DNA from: an uncultured Halieaceae bacterium
GTDB taxonomy: Bacteria > Pseudomonadota > Gammaproteobacteria > Pseudomonadales > Halieaceae
NCBI GenBank assembly: GCA_913056165.1
Contig: CAJXMD010000022.1
Location: 1 to 34,349, forward strand
Direction of reading: 5' to 3'
DNA: 34,349 nucleotides
Shown here: positions 15,963 to 24,948 of the stretch, in pieces
How positions within the stretch are numbered: the first letter of the stretch is position 1
Layout of the letters: each line of letters opens with the position of its first letter
Translations under genes and position numbers: made by a program
Notes under the pieces: model-generated
What the model was told of the DNA's origin: nothing
Database searches by the model: none
Seen by the model: only the letters and a program-made list of their open reading frames with translations

Positions 15963-16274
15963 ATGAGTTTTCTCCCTCTTGAAAAGCTAATCAATCTTTA
16001 CGATGGCTATCGAAAGGTCATCAAGCACAACGCCTTAGAGGTGCTCATTCTCCAGCATGAAGGCCAGCTTTATGTTCTGCAGAATCGCTGTCCTCACCAG
16101 GAACAGCCTCTCCACACAGCAGAGGTTCAGGGTAGCGTCATTTTTTGTTCAAGGCACCAATACGGCTTTGATCTCACCACTGGTAAGCAGTTGGAGTCAG
16201 CCTGCGCTGCGCTAAAACTGTACCCCCCCATTTTTGAGGGTGCTGTCGTGGGGATAGAAGTGGATAGTGATTAA
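15963..16274 (+). CDS. Small Rieske [2Fe-2S] protein
   Basis: 103 residues, essentially a single Rieske domain without signal peptide or membrane helix, so a soluble cytoplasmic electron carrier is expected. Both cluster motifs are intact: Cys43-Pro-His45 and Cys62-Ser-Arg-His65, spaced as in Rieske-type ferredoxins and NirD-like proteins, with a QYGFDLTTGK segment after the second pair. It begins only 6 bp after meaB, so it almost certainly belongs to the propionyl-CoA operon, although no step of that pathway is known to need a Rieske carrier. It is convergent with roxA, 27 bp away. No oxygenase or reductase partner is adjacent. Confidence 0.88.
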   Translation: MSFLPLEKLINLYDGYRKVIKHNALEVLILQHEGQLYVLQNRCPHQEQPLHTAEVQGSVIFCSRHQYGFDLTTGKQLESACAALKLYPPIFEGAVVGIEVDSD

Positions 16275-16301
16275 GTCGCCAGTGATCTTCGTCCCCGAGG
16301 A

Positions 16302-17402
16302 TCAGTCGATATCCATGGGGTCATAAAGTGCACCGGCCTCATCGAGAAAATCAAGGAGCAGCGAGTCTGCCCGAGGCTGCACCACTGCGACAGCCTCGCC
16401 CCCGCACAGCGCTATAAGCGTTGGAATGATCGCAGTTTCAAACGGAGGTGATACGGCTCCGTTCGCGAAGACATGGCAGCCGTTAATATCTCGGCGCCAG
16501 AACACCTTCGCACAGGGTGCGATTGCCACCAACTCGGTACGGTGCAGTATGGGAGAGACAGGCTCTCCCTGTTCACTGAGCAACTCTCCAAACCAATTTT
16601 CTGAATCCAGCGCCTCGAGGGTATTGAAGACAGCCCCTCTAACGTTCTCGAAGTCTTGAGGACGAATCTCGCCTGCACTCTGGGACGGAGTAATGGCAAC
16701 CGCATCGGTCAGCAGTAATTCCGAATCGACAGAATCCAGCGTTTGATCGGCAAGGCGAGCGACAAGATCGGCAATTCTTGGGGCTCGAAAACCGATCGAA
16801 TAGGTCATCGACTCTCCCTCCGCCGTACCCCAGTGCGCAACGTGAGGCGGAACGTATAAAACATCACCAGTGGTTAGCAAGTATTCCTCTTGCACAGGGA
16901 AATCTGCGAGAAGCGAGAGCTCACCATGAGTAATGGTTGGGGTAGCATTGTCGCAAGTCGGGCCCAGCTTCCATCGCCGAGATCCCTTGCCCTGTACCAA
17001 AAAAACATCGTAGCGATCGTAGTGCGGGCCGACGCTACCGCCATCTGTGGCAAAGCTGACCATGATGTCATCGAAACGCCACGTAGGCAGAAAACCAACA
17101 TAAGCGCGCAGAGCGGCGACTTCGGGGATCAGCCGGTCAACCCCCTGTACCAGGAGGGTCCATGGGCCAGGAACCTGAAAGTGCGTCGCGTCAAAGGGAC
17201 CTCGAGACTGCTGCCAAATACCGTCCTGACTCGAGACAATACGACTGTCTACCCCTTCTTCCAAAGCCAGCCCCGCAAGCGCGTCCGGGCTGACCGTCAA
17301 GGCCTGAGCTGCGACACCATTTGGGATGAGCAGGGGTTTTTTCTGCCAGTAATGGCTCAGAAAGTGAGTGGCATCAAGGGTGTCAAAACAGTCTTGAGTC
17401 AC
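16302..17402 (-). CDS. roxA: RoxA (YcfD)-type JmjC/cupin oxygenase, ribosomal protein L16 arginine hydroxylase
   Basis: 366 residues (E. coli YcfD 373), starting with GTG 12 bp after the purB stop. This 2-oxoglutarate/Fe(II) oxygenase hydroxylates an arginine of ribosomal protein L16 in E. coli. The iron triad is visible: His127 and Asp129 in GPHYDRYDVFLVQGKGSRRW and His190 in YVPPHVAHWG. The SIGFRAP segment and the N-terminal THFLSHYWQKKPLLI are typical of the family. The C-terminal 150 residues form the winged-helix/dimerisation part. It is the last gene of the minus-strand purB operon and so probably shares its promoter. The substrate is inferred by homology. Confidence 0.88.
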   Translation of the reverse strand: MTQDCFDTLDATHFLSHYWQKKPLLIPNGVAAQALTVSPDALAGLALEEGVDSRIVSSQDGIWQQSRGPFDATHFQVPGPWTLLVQGVDRLIPEVAALRAYVGFLPTWRFDDIMVSFATDGGSVGPHYDRYDVFLVQGKGSRRWKLGPTCDNATPTITHGELSLLADFPVQEEYLLTTGDVLYVPPHVAHWGTAEGESMTYSIGFRAPRIADLVARLADQTLDSVDSELLLTDAVAITPSQSAGEIRPQDFENVRGAVFNTLEALDSENWFGELLSEQGEPVSPILHRTELVAIAPCAKVFWRRDINGCHVFANGAVSPPFETAIIPTLIALCGGEAVAVVQPRADSLLLDFLDEAGALYDPMDID

Positions 17403-17414
17403 TGGCCGCGACGA

Positions 17415-18833
<1,419 letters not shown>

Positions 18834-19472
18834 TTATCGGAAACCTAATTCCCTGGAGAGAGTGTGGGCCGTGTCTCGTATTCTCCCACGCTGAAGGAGA
18901 AGCTGCCAGCGTCGTCCCCCTAGTTGACGCCACAGATGTGCGGATCTAACGCCAGCGAGCAAGACTGCCCTAATGATTTCCGCATTTGCCTCATTTTGAA
19001 GATGTTGCGCGCTTCCTGAGACTTTTACCCTGAACGAAAGGGTGCTCAAGGTGTCTGCATAAATAGCGGCTACGCTGTGGCAGATTTGATTAACGTGACT
19101 GGCGAAATGCTCGGCCTTGTACTGTGAGTGTTTGAGCCTGCTGTGTACGACTTGTTGAAGATCCCCTCGCGAGGAAAACTTTCTTTCGAGATAGATAATA
19201 GCCATTAAGTAGCGCATCATCGAGGCGCTGCTTTCCTCATTTGTCGCAGAAAGGCCCGCACTTAAATTTTGAAGCCCGAGCTTGATCCCCTGAATATTGC
19301 CGTAAACGCTGTCCACGTCCGGGGTTTCAAAGCTGAATAGTGAGTGAATCGTGGCTTCGAGGAATTCCACCGGATAGCTTCCCGTGCGGGAAATTTGATC
19401 GACAAGGCGAGCAGCTTGTGCCACGCCGGCTAGGGCCATCGTCTGCTGCTCAAGCTGCGAGCGCTGCGTCAT
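18834..19472 (-). CDS. hflD: HflD-family membrane-associated protein
   Basis: 212 residues, close to E. coli HflD (213), mostly helical. Recognisable parts are [23 protein letters not shown] at the start, [16 protein letters not shown], and [19 protein letters not shown]. In E. coli HflD is a peripheral inner-membrane protein that binds lambda CII; its normal cellular role is unclear. The gene overlaps mnmA by 4 bp (ATGA). The mnmA-hflD-purB order is widely conserved, which supports the call more than any catalytic motif could. Confidence 0.9.
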   Translation of the reverse strand: MTQRSQLEQQTMALAGVAQAARLVDQISRTGSYPVEFLEATIHSLFSFETPDVDSVYGNIQGIKLGLQNLSAGLSATNEESSASMMRYLMAIIYLERKFSSRGDLQQVVHSRLKHSQYKAEHFASHVNQICHSVAAIYADTLSTLSFRVKVSGSAQHLQNEANAEIIRAVLLAGVRSAHLWRQLGGRRWQLLLQRGRIRDTAHTLSRELGFR

Positions 19473-20566
19473 GCTGCATCCTCAATGACACCGCCACCAA
19501 GACATTTCGGGCCTTGATAGAAGACTACCGACTGGCCCGGCGTTATTGCACGCTGGGGCGAGTCAAAGTGAATTCGGTAGCCAAGAGCGCTCGCCTCGAG
19601 TCTGCAGGCTTGATCGGCCTGTCGGTAGCGCACCTTGGCAGTGCAGGACAAAGGCGTCTCGGGCATCTCTCCGTCGATCCAAAAAATGTTGGAGGCTGTT
19701 AGTTCATTTGCAAATAGGTCGGGGTGGTCGTTGCCCTGAGCTACCCTCAGTACATTTCGTGGGAGATCTTTGCCAACGACATACCAGGGTTTTTCTTCAT
19801 GACTCGCAAGGCCGCCAATTCCCAATCCCTGACGCTGTCCAATCGTGTGATACATCAATCCTTGATGCTGACCAATTGCCTCACCATCAACGGTCTCTAT
19901 AGGGCCTGGTTGAGCGGGTAGATACTGTTGCAAGAAATCCTTGAAGCGCCGCTCACCAATAAAACAGATACCTGTGGAATCTTTCTTTTTGGCTGTAACG
20001 AATCCAGCTGATTCAGCCAGCTGCCTCACGGTTGTCTTGTCCAGTTCACCCAAAGGGAAAAGTGTCCGTGCGAGTTCCTTGTGGCCAACTTGATGCAAAA
20101 AGTAACTCTGGTCCTTACTGCCATCTTTTCCTTTGTACAGGCACATTATGTTGCGATCATCGGCGCGAGCCCGAGCGTAATGACCCGTAGCGATCAGGTC
20201 GGCGCCCAGACTCGTCGCGTAATCGAGGAAAGCCTTAAATTTGATCTCCCGATTACAGAGAATATCGGGATTGGGCGTTCTGCCGGCCCGGTACTCTGAC
20301 AGGAAATGCTCAAATACATTGTCCCAATACTCTGCAGCGAAATTTGCGGCGTGGAGCGGGATATCAAGCTTATCTGCTACTGCCTGTGCGTCGGCGTAGT
20401 CAGCTTGTGCAGTGCAGTACTCGGTGCCGTCGTCTTCATCCCAGTTTTTCATGAACAACCCCTCAACACGATAGCCCTGCTCTTTAAGCAGCAGCGCGGC
20501 CACGGAGGAATCAACGCCACCGGACATGCCGACAAAAACAGTGGTGTTTGAGGGGGTGGTCATCAT
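19469..20566 (-). CDS. mnmA: tRNA-specific 2-thiouridylase
   Basis: 365 residues (E. coli 368). MnmA installs the 2-thio group of mnm5s2U34 in tRNAs for Lys, Glu and Gln, taking sulfur relayed by the TusBCD-TusE system. The PP-loop [13 protein letters not shown] at residues 15-27 binds ATP. The catalytic pair Cys104 (PDILCNRE) and Cys201 ([12 protein letters not shown]) corresponds to E. coli Cys102 and Cys199. [15 protein letters not shown] and TGHYARA are typical. The first ATG follows the nudJ stop directly (TGAATGATG), and the second ATG is equally possible. It overlaps hflD at its 3' end. Confidence 0.97.
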   Translation of the reverse strand: MMTTPSNTTVFVGMSGGVDSSVAALLLKEQGYRVEGLFMKNWDEDDGTEYCTAQADYADAQAVADKLDIPLHAANFAAEYWDNVFEHFLSEYRAGRTPNPDILCNREIKFKAFLDYATSLGADLIATGHYARARADDRNIMCLYKGKDGSKDQSYFLHQVGHKELARTLFPLGELDKTTVRQLAESAGFVTAKKKDSTGICFIGERRFKDFLQQYLPAQPGPIETVDGEAIGQHQGLMYHTIGQRQGLGIGGLASHEEKPWYVVGKDLPRNVLRVAQGNDHPDLFANELTASNIFWIDGEMPETPLSCTAKVRYRQADQACRLEASALGYRIHFDSPQRAITPGQSVVFYQGPKCLGGGVIEDAA

Positions 20567-21022
20567 TCAGTCATCAATCACAAAGGATAGGGGCATAACT
20601 GCGCCCGCTAGATACGCATCAATGGCGCGAAGTACTAGTGGGCTGCGTGGTGGTACTGAGCTGGTAAGAATCTCGGCTCGGGTCATCCAGCGGGTGTCAA
20701 TAATACCTGCATCCAGCGACCGCTCAAGCACCTCCCGTTGGGCCTCGCAGACGAAACCATGGCGAAGGTAGGTAACCCCATTTGGTGCCTCGTAGCGAGC
20801 AACGCCCAGATAGCCGGTCGCACACGCTTGCCACCGCGTCTCTTCTAGCACTTCGCGGGCAACGGCCTCAATGAGCGTTTCTCCCTGCTCAAGGTGACCT
20901 GCCGGCTGATTTAATACCGGGCCATTGGTCTCCGCGTCGCGCTCCTCCACTAAAAGAAAACGATTCTCGGCATCACAGATCACTGCCGCTACCGTTGCGT
21001 TAGGCCGCCACCGATCGCTCAT
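20567..21022 (-). CDS. nudJ: NUDIX hydrolase, NudJ-like phosphatase
   Basis: 151 residues from ATG 21022, beginning SDRWRPNATVAAVI; a TTG 18 bp further up would overlap the rluE end and adds no family sequence. The NUDIX box is clear: GHLEQGETLIEAVAREVLEETRW, matching Gx5Ex7REUxEExGU except that the glycine after EE is replaced. E. coli NudJ hydrolyses HMP-pyrophosphate, nucleoside di- and triphosphates. FVCEAQ, DTRWMTRAEIL and PRSPLVLRAIDAYLAG align with NudJ in the C-terminal half. It sits between rluE and mnmA as in E. coli. Substrate is inferred. Confidence 0.88.
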   Translation of the reverse strand: MSDRWRPNATVAAVICDAENRFLLVEERDAETNGPVLNQPAGHLEQGETLIEAVAREVLEETRWQACATGYLGVARYEAPNGVTYLRHGFVCEAQREVLERSLDAGIIDTRWMTRAEILTSSVPPRSPLVLRAIDAYLAGAVMPLSFVIDD

Positions 21023-21023
21023 T

Positions 21024-21584
21024 TTAGTGTCTCTCCTCAAGAAGCCTGGTCTCTCCAGGATTTAAACCTTCGAGCGCCCATGGCCCGATCGCGGTCCGGA
21101 TTAAACGAAGTGTCGGAAAGCCAACTTCGGCGGTCATCCGGCGTATCTGTCGATTGCGACCCTCCTGAATAGCGATCTCAATCCAACTGTCGGGGACCGA
21201 CTTACGGTAACGGACTGGCGGATTTCTGGGCCAAAAATCCTGAGCACTAATTTTTTTGGCTTTCGCTGGGCGAGTGAATCCATCTTTCAATTCAACGCCA
21301 TTACGGAGTTTTGCTAGAGCCTCTTCGTGTATATCCCCCTCGACCTGAACCTTGTAGGTCTTCCAGAGTTTATGTTTCGGGTTCGCAATCCGTTGCTGCA
21401 GTGCGCCATCGTCGGTTAGCAAGAGCAGGCCCTCAGAGTCATAATCCAGTCGCCCGGCAACCCTGAACCCTGGTGCCGAGAAAAAGTCTGCCAACGTGAG
21501 TCGAGGCTGACTTTGGGTGTCGTCGCGGTCCGTGAATTGGCTCAGCACCCGATAGGGCTTATTGAACAATTTAATAGCGGGCAC
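21024..21584 (-). CDS. rluE: 23S rRNA pseudouridine synthase RluE-like (RsuA family)
   Basis: 186 residues from GTG 21584, giving the normal family N-terminus (MPAIKLFNKPYRVLSQFTD) with AAAAAGG 8 bp upstream. Catalytic Asp lies in GRLDYDSEGLLLLT. Other family blocks are KLWKTYKVQVEG, WPRNPPVRYRK, EGRNRQIRRMTAEVGFPTLRLIR and the final GETRLLE. E. coli RluE converts U2457 of 23S rRNA to pseudouridine. The frame stays open further up to TTG 21728, which would add 48 residues containing a CxxC-x12-CxxC arrangement; I prefer the shorter form because relatives start at the IKLFNKP block. The gene heads the minus-strand operon and is divergent from icd. Confidence 0.88.
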   Translation of the reverse strand: MPAIKLFNKPYRVLSQFTDRDDTQSQPRLTLADFFSAPGFRVAGRLDYDSEGLLLLTDDGALQQRIANPKHKLWKTYKVQVEGDIHEEALAKLRNGVELKDGFTRPAKAKKISAQDFWPRNPPVRYRKSVPDSWIEIAIQEGRNRQIRRMTAEVGFPTLRLIRTAIGPWALEGLNPGETRLLEERH

Positions 21585-21673
21585 GTTTGGGGCCTTTTTG
21601 GTGTTAGACTCAACGGTCTGAGCACATAGGTGGCAAACCGCACCAGCGATTTTGGGGGAGCTGGAGCGGACAC

Positions 21674-21692
21674 AACGATAACACTTATCGTT
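21674..21692. promoter_or_regulatory. Perfect 8-bp inverted repeat in the rluE-icd divergent region
   Basis: AACGATAA (21674-21681) and its exact reverse complement TTATCGTT (21685-21692) are separated by CAC. The 19-bp element sits about 90 bp from each gene start if rluE begins at 21584, the expected place for an operator acting on icd, rluE or both. No regulator is known to me for this exact sequence, and no convincing promoter hexamers could be assigned around it. Confidence 0.35.
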
Positions 21693-21781
21693 CCGCCTCG
21701 TGACGGCTGCGCAGACACTGCTATCCAAAGCATAACGTCTACCTGATCCCCGCGTTATTGACAGAATAGGATCACCGTATT

Positions 21782-23035
21782 ATGGCTTACAAGCACATCA
21801 AAGTACCCGAGACCGGCGAGCTCATTAGTGTAAATGCCGACAACAGCTTGAGCGTACCCAACAATCCAATCATTCCATACATTGAAGGCGACGGTATTGG
21901 CGTCGATATTTCCCCTGTAATGATTGACGTTGTCGACGCTGCCGTCGCCAAGGCATACGGCGGTGAAAAATCCATTTCTTGGATGGAGATTTATACCGGA
22001 GAAAAGGCGGCAGAGCTCTATGAGGGTGACTGGTTTCCCGAAGAAACTCTTGATGCAATCAAGACCTACTCTGTTGCTATAAAAGGGCCGCTTACTACAC
22101 CCGTTGGTGGCGGATTTCGCTCACTGAACGTGGCTTTACGACAAGAGCTGGATCTGTATACCTGTCTGCGGCCGGTGAGATGGTTTGAGGGTGTGCCTTC
22201 CCCTGTGAAAAACCCCCAAGACTGCAACATGGTGATCTTCCGCGAGAACTCTGAAGACATCTACGCGGGCATCGAGTACCAAGCAGGTACGGAAGAAGCC
22301 CAGAAGGTGGTTGATTTTATTATCAATGAAATGGGGGCTACCAAGATTCGCTTTCCCGAAAATGTTGGTATTGGGATCAAGCCAGTGTCTGCAGAGGGAA
22401 CCAAACGCCTGGTCAGGAAAGCCATTCAGTATGCGATCGACCAAAACTTACCCTCGGTCACTCTAGTGCACAAGGGCAATATCATGAAGTTCACTGAAGG
22501 TGCATTCCGAGACTGGGGCTATGAACTGGCTCTGGAGGAGTTTGGTGGCCAGCTTCTTGACGGTGGCCCTTGGGTTGAAATCAAAAACCCGAATTCTGGT
22601 GAACCCATTGTGATCAAGGATGTGATCGCTGATGCCATGCTTCAACAGGTGCTGACACGGCCACGAGAGTACAGCGTTGTTGCGACGCTCAACCTAAACG
22701 GGGATTATTTGTCTGATGCGCTGGCGGCACAGGTTGGCGGCATCGGTATTGCGCCCGGCGCAAACCTCTCGGATACCGTGGCCTTGTTTGAAGCCACGCA
22801 TGGTACCGCCCCAAAATACGCGGGACAGGACAAGGTGAACCCCGGATCCCTAATCCTCTCTGCCGAAATGATGTTGAGGCACCTTGGGTGGAACGAGGCG
22901 GCCGACCTTATTATCGACGGGATGAATGGCGCCATCCAAAACAAGACGGTCACCTACGACTTTGAACGGCTCATGGATGGCGCGACCTTGGTGTCCTGCT
23001 CAGACTTTGGAAAAGCAATTATAAAGGCCATGTAA
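21782..23035 (+). CDS. icd: NADP-dependent isocitrate dehydrogenase
   Basis: 417 residues (E. coli 416), very similar throughout. It oxidatively decarboxylates isocitrate to 2-oxoglutarate. Substrate and metal segments include [44 protein letters not shown] and [19 protein letters not shown] specificity is shown by [17 protein letters not shown] and the distal [13 protein letters not shown] with the Tyr and Arg that hold the 2'-phosphate. Ser114 in FRSLN matches the serine that AceK phosphorylates to switch carbon to the glyoxylate shunt, so that control is possible. The ribosome site is modest. A strong intrinsic terminator follows within 45 bp. Confidence 0.98.
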   Translation: MAYKHIKVPETGELISVNADNSLSVPNNPIIPYIEGDGIGVDISPVMIDVVDAAVAKAYGGEKSISWMEIYTGEKAAELYEGDWFPEETLDAIKTYSVAIKGPLTTPVGGGFRSLNVALRQELDLYTCLRPVRWFEGVPSPVKNPQDCNMVIFRENSEDIYAGIEYQAGTEEAQKVVDFIINEMGATKIRFPENVGIGIKPVSAEGTKRLVRKAIQYAIDQNLPSVTLVHKGNIMKFTEGAFRDWGYELALEEFGGQLLDGGPWVEIKNPNSGEPIVIKDVIADAMLQQVLTRPREYSVVATLNLNGDYLSDALAAQVGGIGIAPGANLSDTVALFEATHGTAPKYAGQDKVNPGSLILSAEMMLRHLGWNEAADLIIDGMNGAIQNKTVTYDFERLMDGATLVSCSDFGKAIIKAM

Positions 23036-23055
23036 GCTACTGTTTTTAGTTAATT

Positions 23056-23080
23056 AAACCCCGCTTTGGCGGGGTTTTTT
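23056..23080 (+). terminator. Rho-independent terminator of icd
   Basis: CCCCGC (23059-23064), loop TTTG, GCGGGG (23069-23074), then six T (23075-23080); upstream A residues can extend the stem with the T run. On the opposite strand the stem is followed by TTTAATTAA, so it may also weakly stop the FAD dehydrogenase gene, which ends 20 bp to the right. Confidence 0.93.
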
Positions 23081-23099
23081 GTTGGTGCTGCTAGGCTAC

Positions 23100-24488
23100 T
23101 CACTCCAGATCAATGATCTTGCCCGGATTGAGCAGATTCTTGGGGTCCAGTGCCAATTTAATGGCGCGCATTAATGCCATCTCTTCCTTAGAACAACTTA
23201 CGGACAGCCACGGCTTCTTTTCAAGGCCGATACCATGTTCAGCAGATACCGATCCTTTGAGTGGCATAAGGGGCTCGTAGACGCAGGCCTCTATGTTGGC
23301 TCTCAAGGCCTCTGCCTCACCCCGAGGGACCTGAATGGCGAGGTGTAAATTGCCGTCTCCTATGTGCCCAAAGGCCCAGCAGTTCAGGCAGGGGGTTGCG
23401 CGAAGTTTGAGTTTCACCGCCTCGACGTAGTGTTGCATGGCGTTTATCGGAAGTGAGACGTCGAAAAGGAGTGCGTCACCCTCTGCGAATACCTGAGCCA
23501 CGTCATCTCGAATGGCCCAAAAGGCCTCGCAGTCCCGCTCGGACTGCGCAATGGCAGCGTCCTTGATGATGCCGGTCTCCAACGCGTCATTGAGGCAGTG
23601 AATAAAGCCAAGGGCTTCAGATTCGGTGCCACCACCTTGCGCCTCCAGAAGCGCATAGAAGCCATAGCCGTGAGGCAATGGAGGTGGATTGAGGGCAGGG
23701 GGGCTGGTTACAAGCCGATAGAAATCGCTCCACAACACCTCAAAGGCGGATAACTGCCCGCTTAGGCCGCGGTCCATGTGTCGCAGGAGTTCTTTGGCCT
23801 GATCGAAGTCCTCCATCGCGACCAGCGCCATCTGTCGTCCCCGCGGGGCCTCGCGGAGTCTGAGGGATAGACGGGTAATGACGCCAAGCGTTCCCTCCGA
23901 TCCAAGAAACAGGTTCTTTAAGTCGTAGCCAGTATTATTTTTGATAAGAGTGCTTAAGCCGTTGATGATGGTCCCGTCGGCAAGCACGGCCTCTAGCCCC
24001 AGCACCATGTCCCGCATCATGCCGTAACGCAAAACTCGATTGCCCCCAGCATTGGTGGCGGCATTACCTCCCAAAGTAGCGGATCCTCGCCCGCCAAGAT
24101 CCAAGGGAAACATAAGTCCCTCAGCAGCAACCTCCTGTTGAAGTCGCTCCAGAGTAACGCCAGCCTGCACAGTAGCAACCCGCTGTACCGTATCGATTGT
24201 CTCGATACTCACCATCCGCTCCGTGGACAGAACAATAGCGTCGGGTCGGGTGTCGGCACCTCTCACCAGGCCCGTTAAGCCACCGTGAGTGATAACCGGT
24301 ATGTTGCGGTCGTGACAGCGCGCAAGGCACGTAGCGACTTCGTCGGTGGTCCGGGGTCTCACGAGGGCGAGTCCAGTGAGGTGCTCTCTCTGGCGCCAGA
24401 TGCCCGCGGCTCGGCTGTGAAATTGCTCAGGGTCCAAAACACCGGTATCGCCAAGGATTTGTCGCAACTCGCTGACAATTATGTCCAC
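23100..24488 (-). CDS. FAD-linked 2-hydroxyacid dehydrogenase (D-2-hydroxyglutarate/D-lactate/GlcD type)
   Basis: 462 residues from GTG 24488. The N-terminal PCMH-type FAD domain shows [13 protein letters not shown], the pyrophosphate-binding [11 protein letters not shown] (68-78), [30 protein letters not shown] and [15 protein letters not shown]. The C-terminal FAD-oxidase domain has [13 protein letters not shown], likely metal-binding, and [14 protein letters not shown] near the end, followed by [12 protein letters not shown]. Enzymes of this family oxidise D-2-hydroxyglutarate, D-lactate or glycolate and pass electrons to ETF, quinone or cytochrome c. No iron-sulfur domain is fused and no glcE or glcF is adjacent, which favours D-2-hydroxyglutarate or D-lactate over glycolate; proximity to icd makes hydroxyglutarate attractive but is not proof. 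Confidence 0.85.
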   Translation of the reverse strand: MDIIVSELRQILGDTGVLDPEQFHSRAAGIWRQREHLTGLALVRPRTTDEVATCLARCHDRNIPVITHGGLTGLVRGADTRPDAIVLSTERMVSIETIDTVQRVATVQAGVTLERLQQEVAAEGLMFPLDLGGRGSATLGGNAATNAGGNRVLRYGMMRDMVLGLEAVLADGTIINGLSTLIKNNTGYDLKNLFLGSEGTLGVITRLSLRLREAPRGRQMALVAMEDFDQAKELLRHMDRGLSGQLSAFEVLWSDFYRLVTSPPALNPPPLPHGYGFYALLEAQGGGTESEALGFIHCLNDALETGIIKDAAIAQSERDCEAFWAIRDDVAQVFAEGDALLFDVSLPINAMQHYVEAVKLKLRATPCLNCWAFGHIGDGNLHLAIQVPRGEAEALRANIEACVYEPLMPLKGSVSAEHGIGLEKKPWLSVSCSKEEMALMRAIKLALDPKNLLNPGKIIDLE

Positions 24489-24527
24489 TAACCACCCCCA
24501 AGGGAGTCTTAATTTTGCGTGGGGTCA

Positions 24528-24535
24528 ATTATACT
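24528..24535. promoter_or_regulatory. Overlapping divergent -10 elements between the FAD dehydrogenase gene and clpS
   Basis: On the plus strand TATACT (24530-24535) and on the minus strand TATAAT (24533-24528) share four bases in the 53-bp gap. The minus element would start transcription near 24521, about 33 bases before the dehydrogenase GTG. The plus element would start almost exactly at the clpS ATG (24542). Neither has a good -35. Confidence 0.35.
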
Positions 24536-24541
24536 GATCCC

Positions 24542-24931
24542 ATGTTGCAAATCTCACCACATCGCTTTTCGCTTGCACCTCTGGGTACTCCGGTCACTGC
24601 CTCGTCGGAAGATGAAAGCCACAACGAGGGAGATCTCGCAGTTGCGCCGGCGAAGCCAGCCCTCAAACGTCCCCCCCTTTATAAGGTCGTGTTGCTCAAC
24701 GACGATTACACACCAATGGAATTTGTCGTCGAAATTCTTGAGAGCTATTTTGGGATGGGTCGGGAAAAAGCGACCCAGGTGATGCTTACGGTCCACACCA
24801 AAGGGAAGGGTGTGTGCGGCATCTATCCGCGAGACACCGCGGAGACGAAGGCAACCCAGGTTAATCAATACGCACGTGACAGTGGCCACCCGCTGTTGTG
24901 TGAAGTGGAACCATCACAGGAAGACGAGTAG
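24542..24931 (+). CDS. clpS: ClpS, N-degron adaptor of ClpAP
   Basis: 129 residues from ATG 24542 (E. coli 106), the extra length being an unstructured-looking N-terminal tail. The core begins at [20 protein letters not shown] and holds the Asn-Asp-Asp pocket and the gatekeeper Met. [11 protein letters not shown] carries the pocket His, and [25 protein letters not shown] completes the domain. ClpS hands proteins with N-terminal Leu, Phe, Tyr or Trp to ClpA. The start is uncertain: a TTG at 24515 would add 9 residues and has AGGGAG 8 bp upstream, while the ATG lacks a Shine-Dalgarno and lies close to a possible transcription start. clpA follows after 17 bp. Confidence 0.95.
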   Translation: MLQISPHRFSLAPLGTPVTASSEDESHNEGDLAVAPAKPALKRPPLYKVVLLNDDYTPMEFVVEILESYFGMGREKATQVMLTVHTKGKGVCGIYPRDTAETKATQVNQYARDSGHPLLCEVEPSQEDE

Positions 24932-24948
24932 GTTAGGGGAAACCAGCC

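Noticed and set aside
21758-21783. TTGACA followed by TATTAT just before and across the icd ATG, looking like a promoter.
   Set aside because: The spacer is only 14 bp and the -10 would overlap the start codon, so it cannot produce an icd message with a start site upstream of the ATG.
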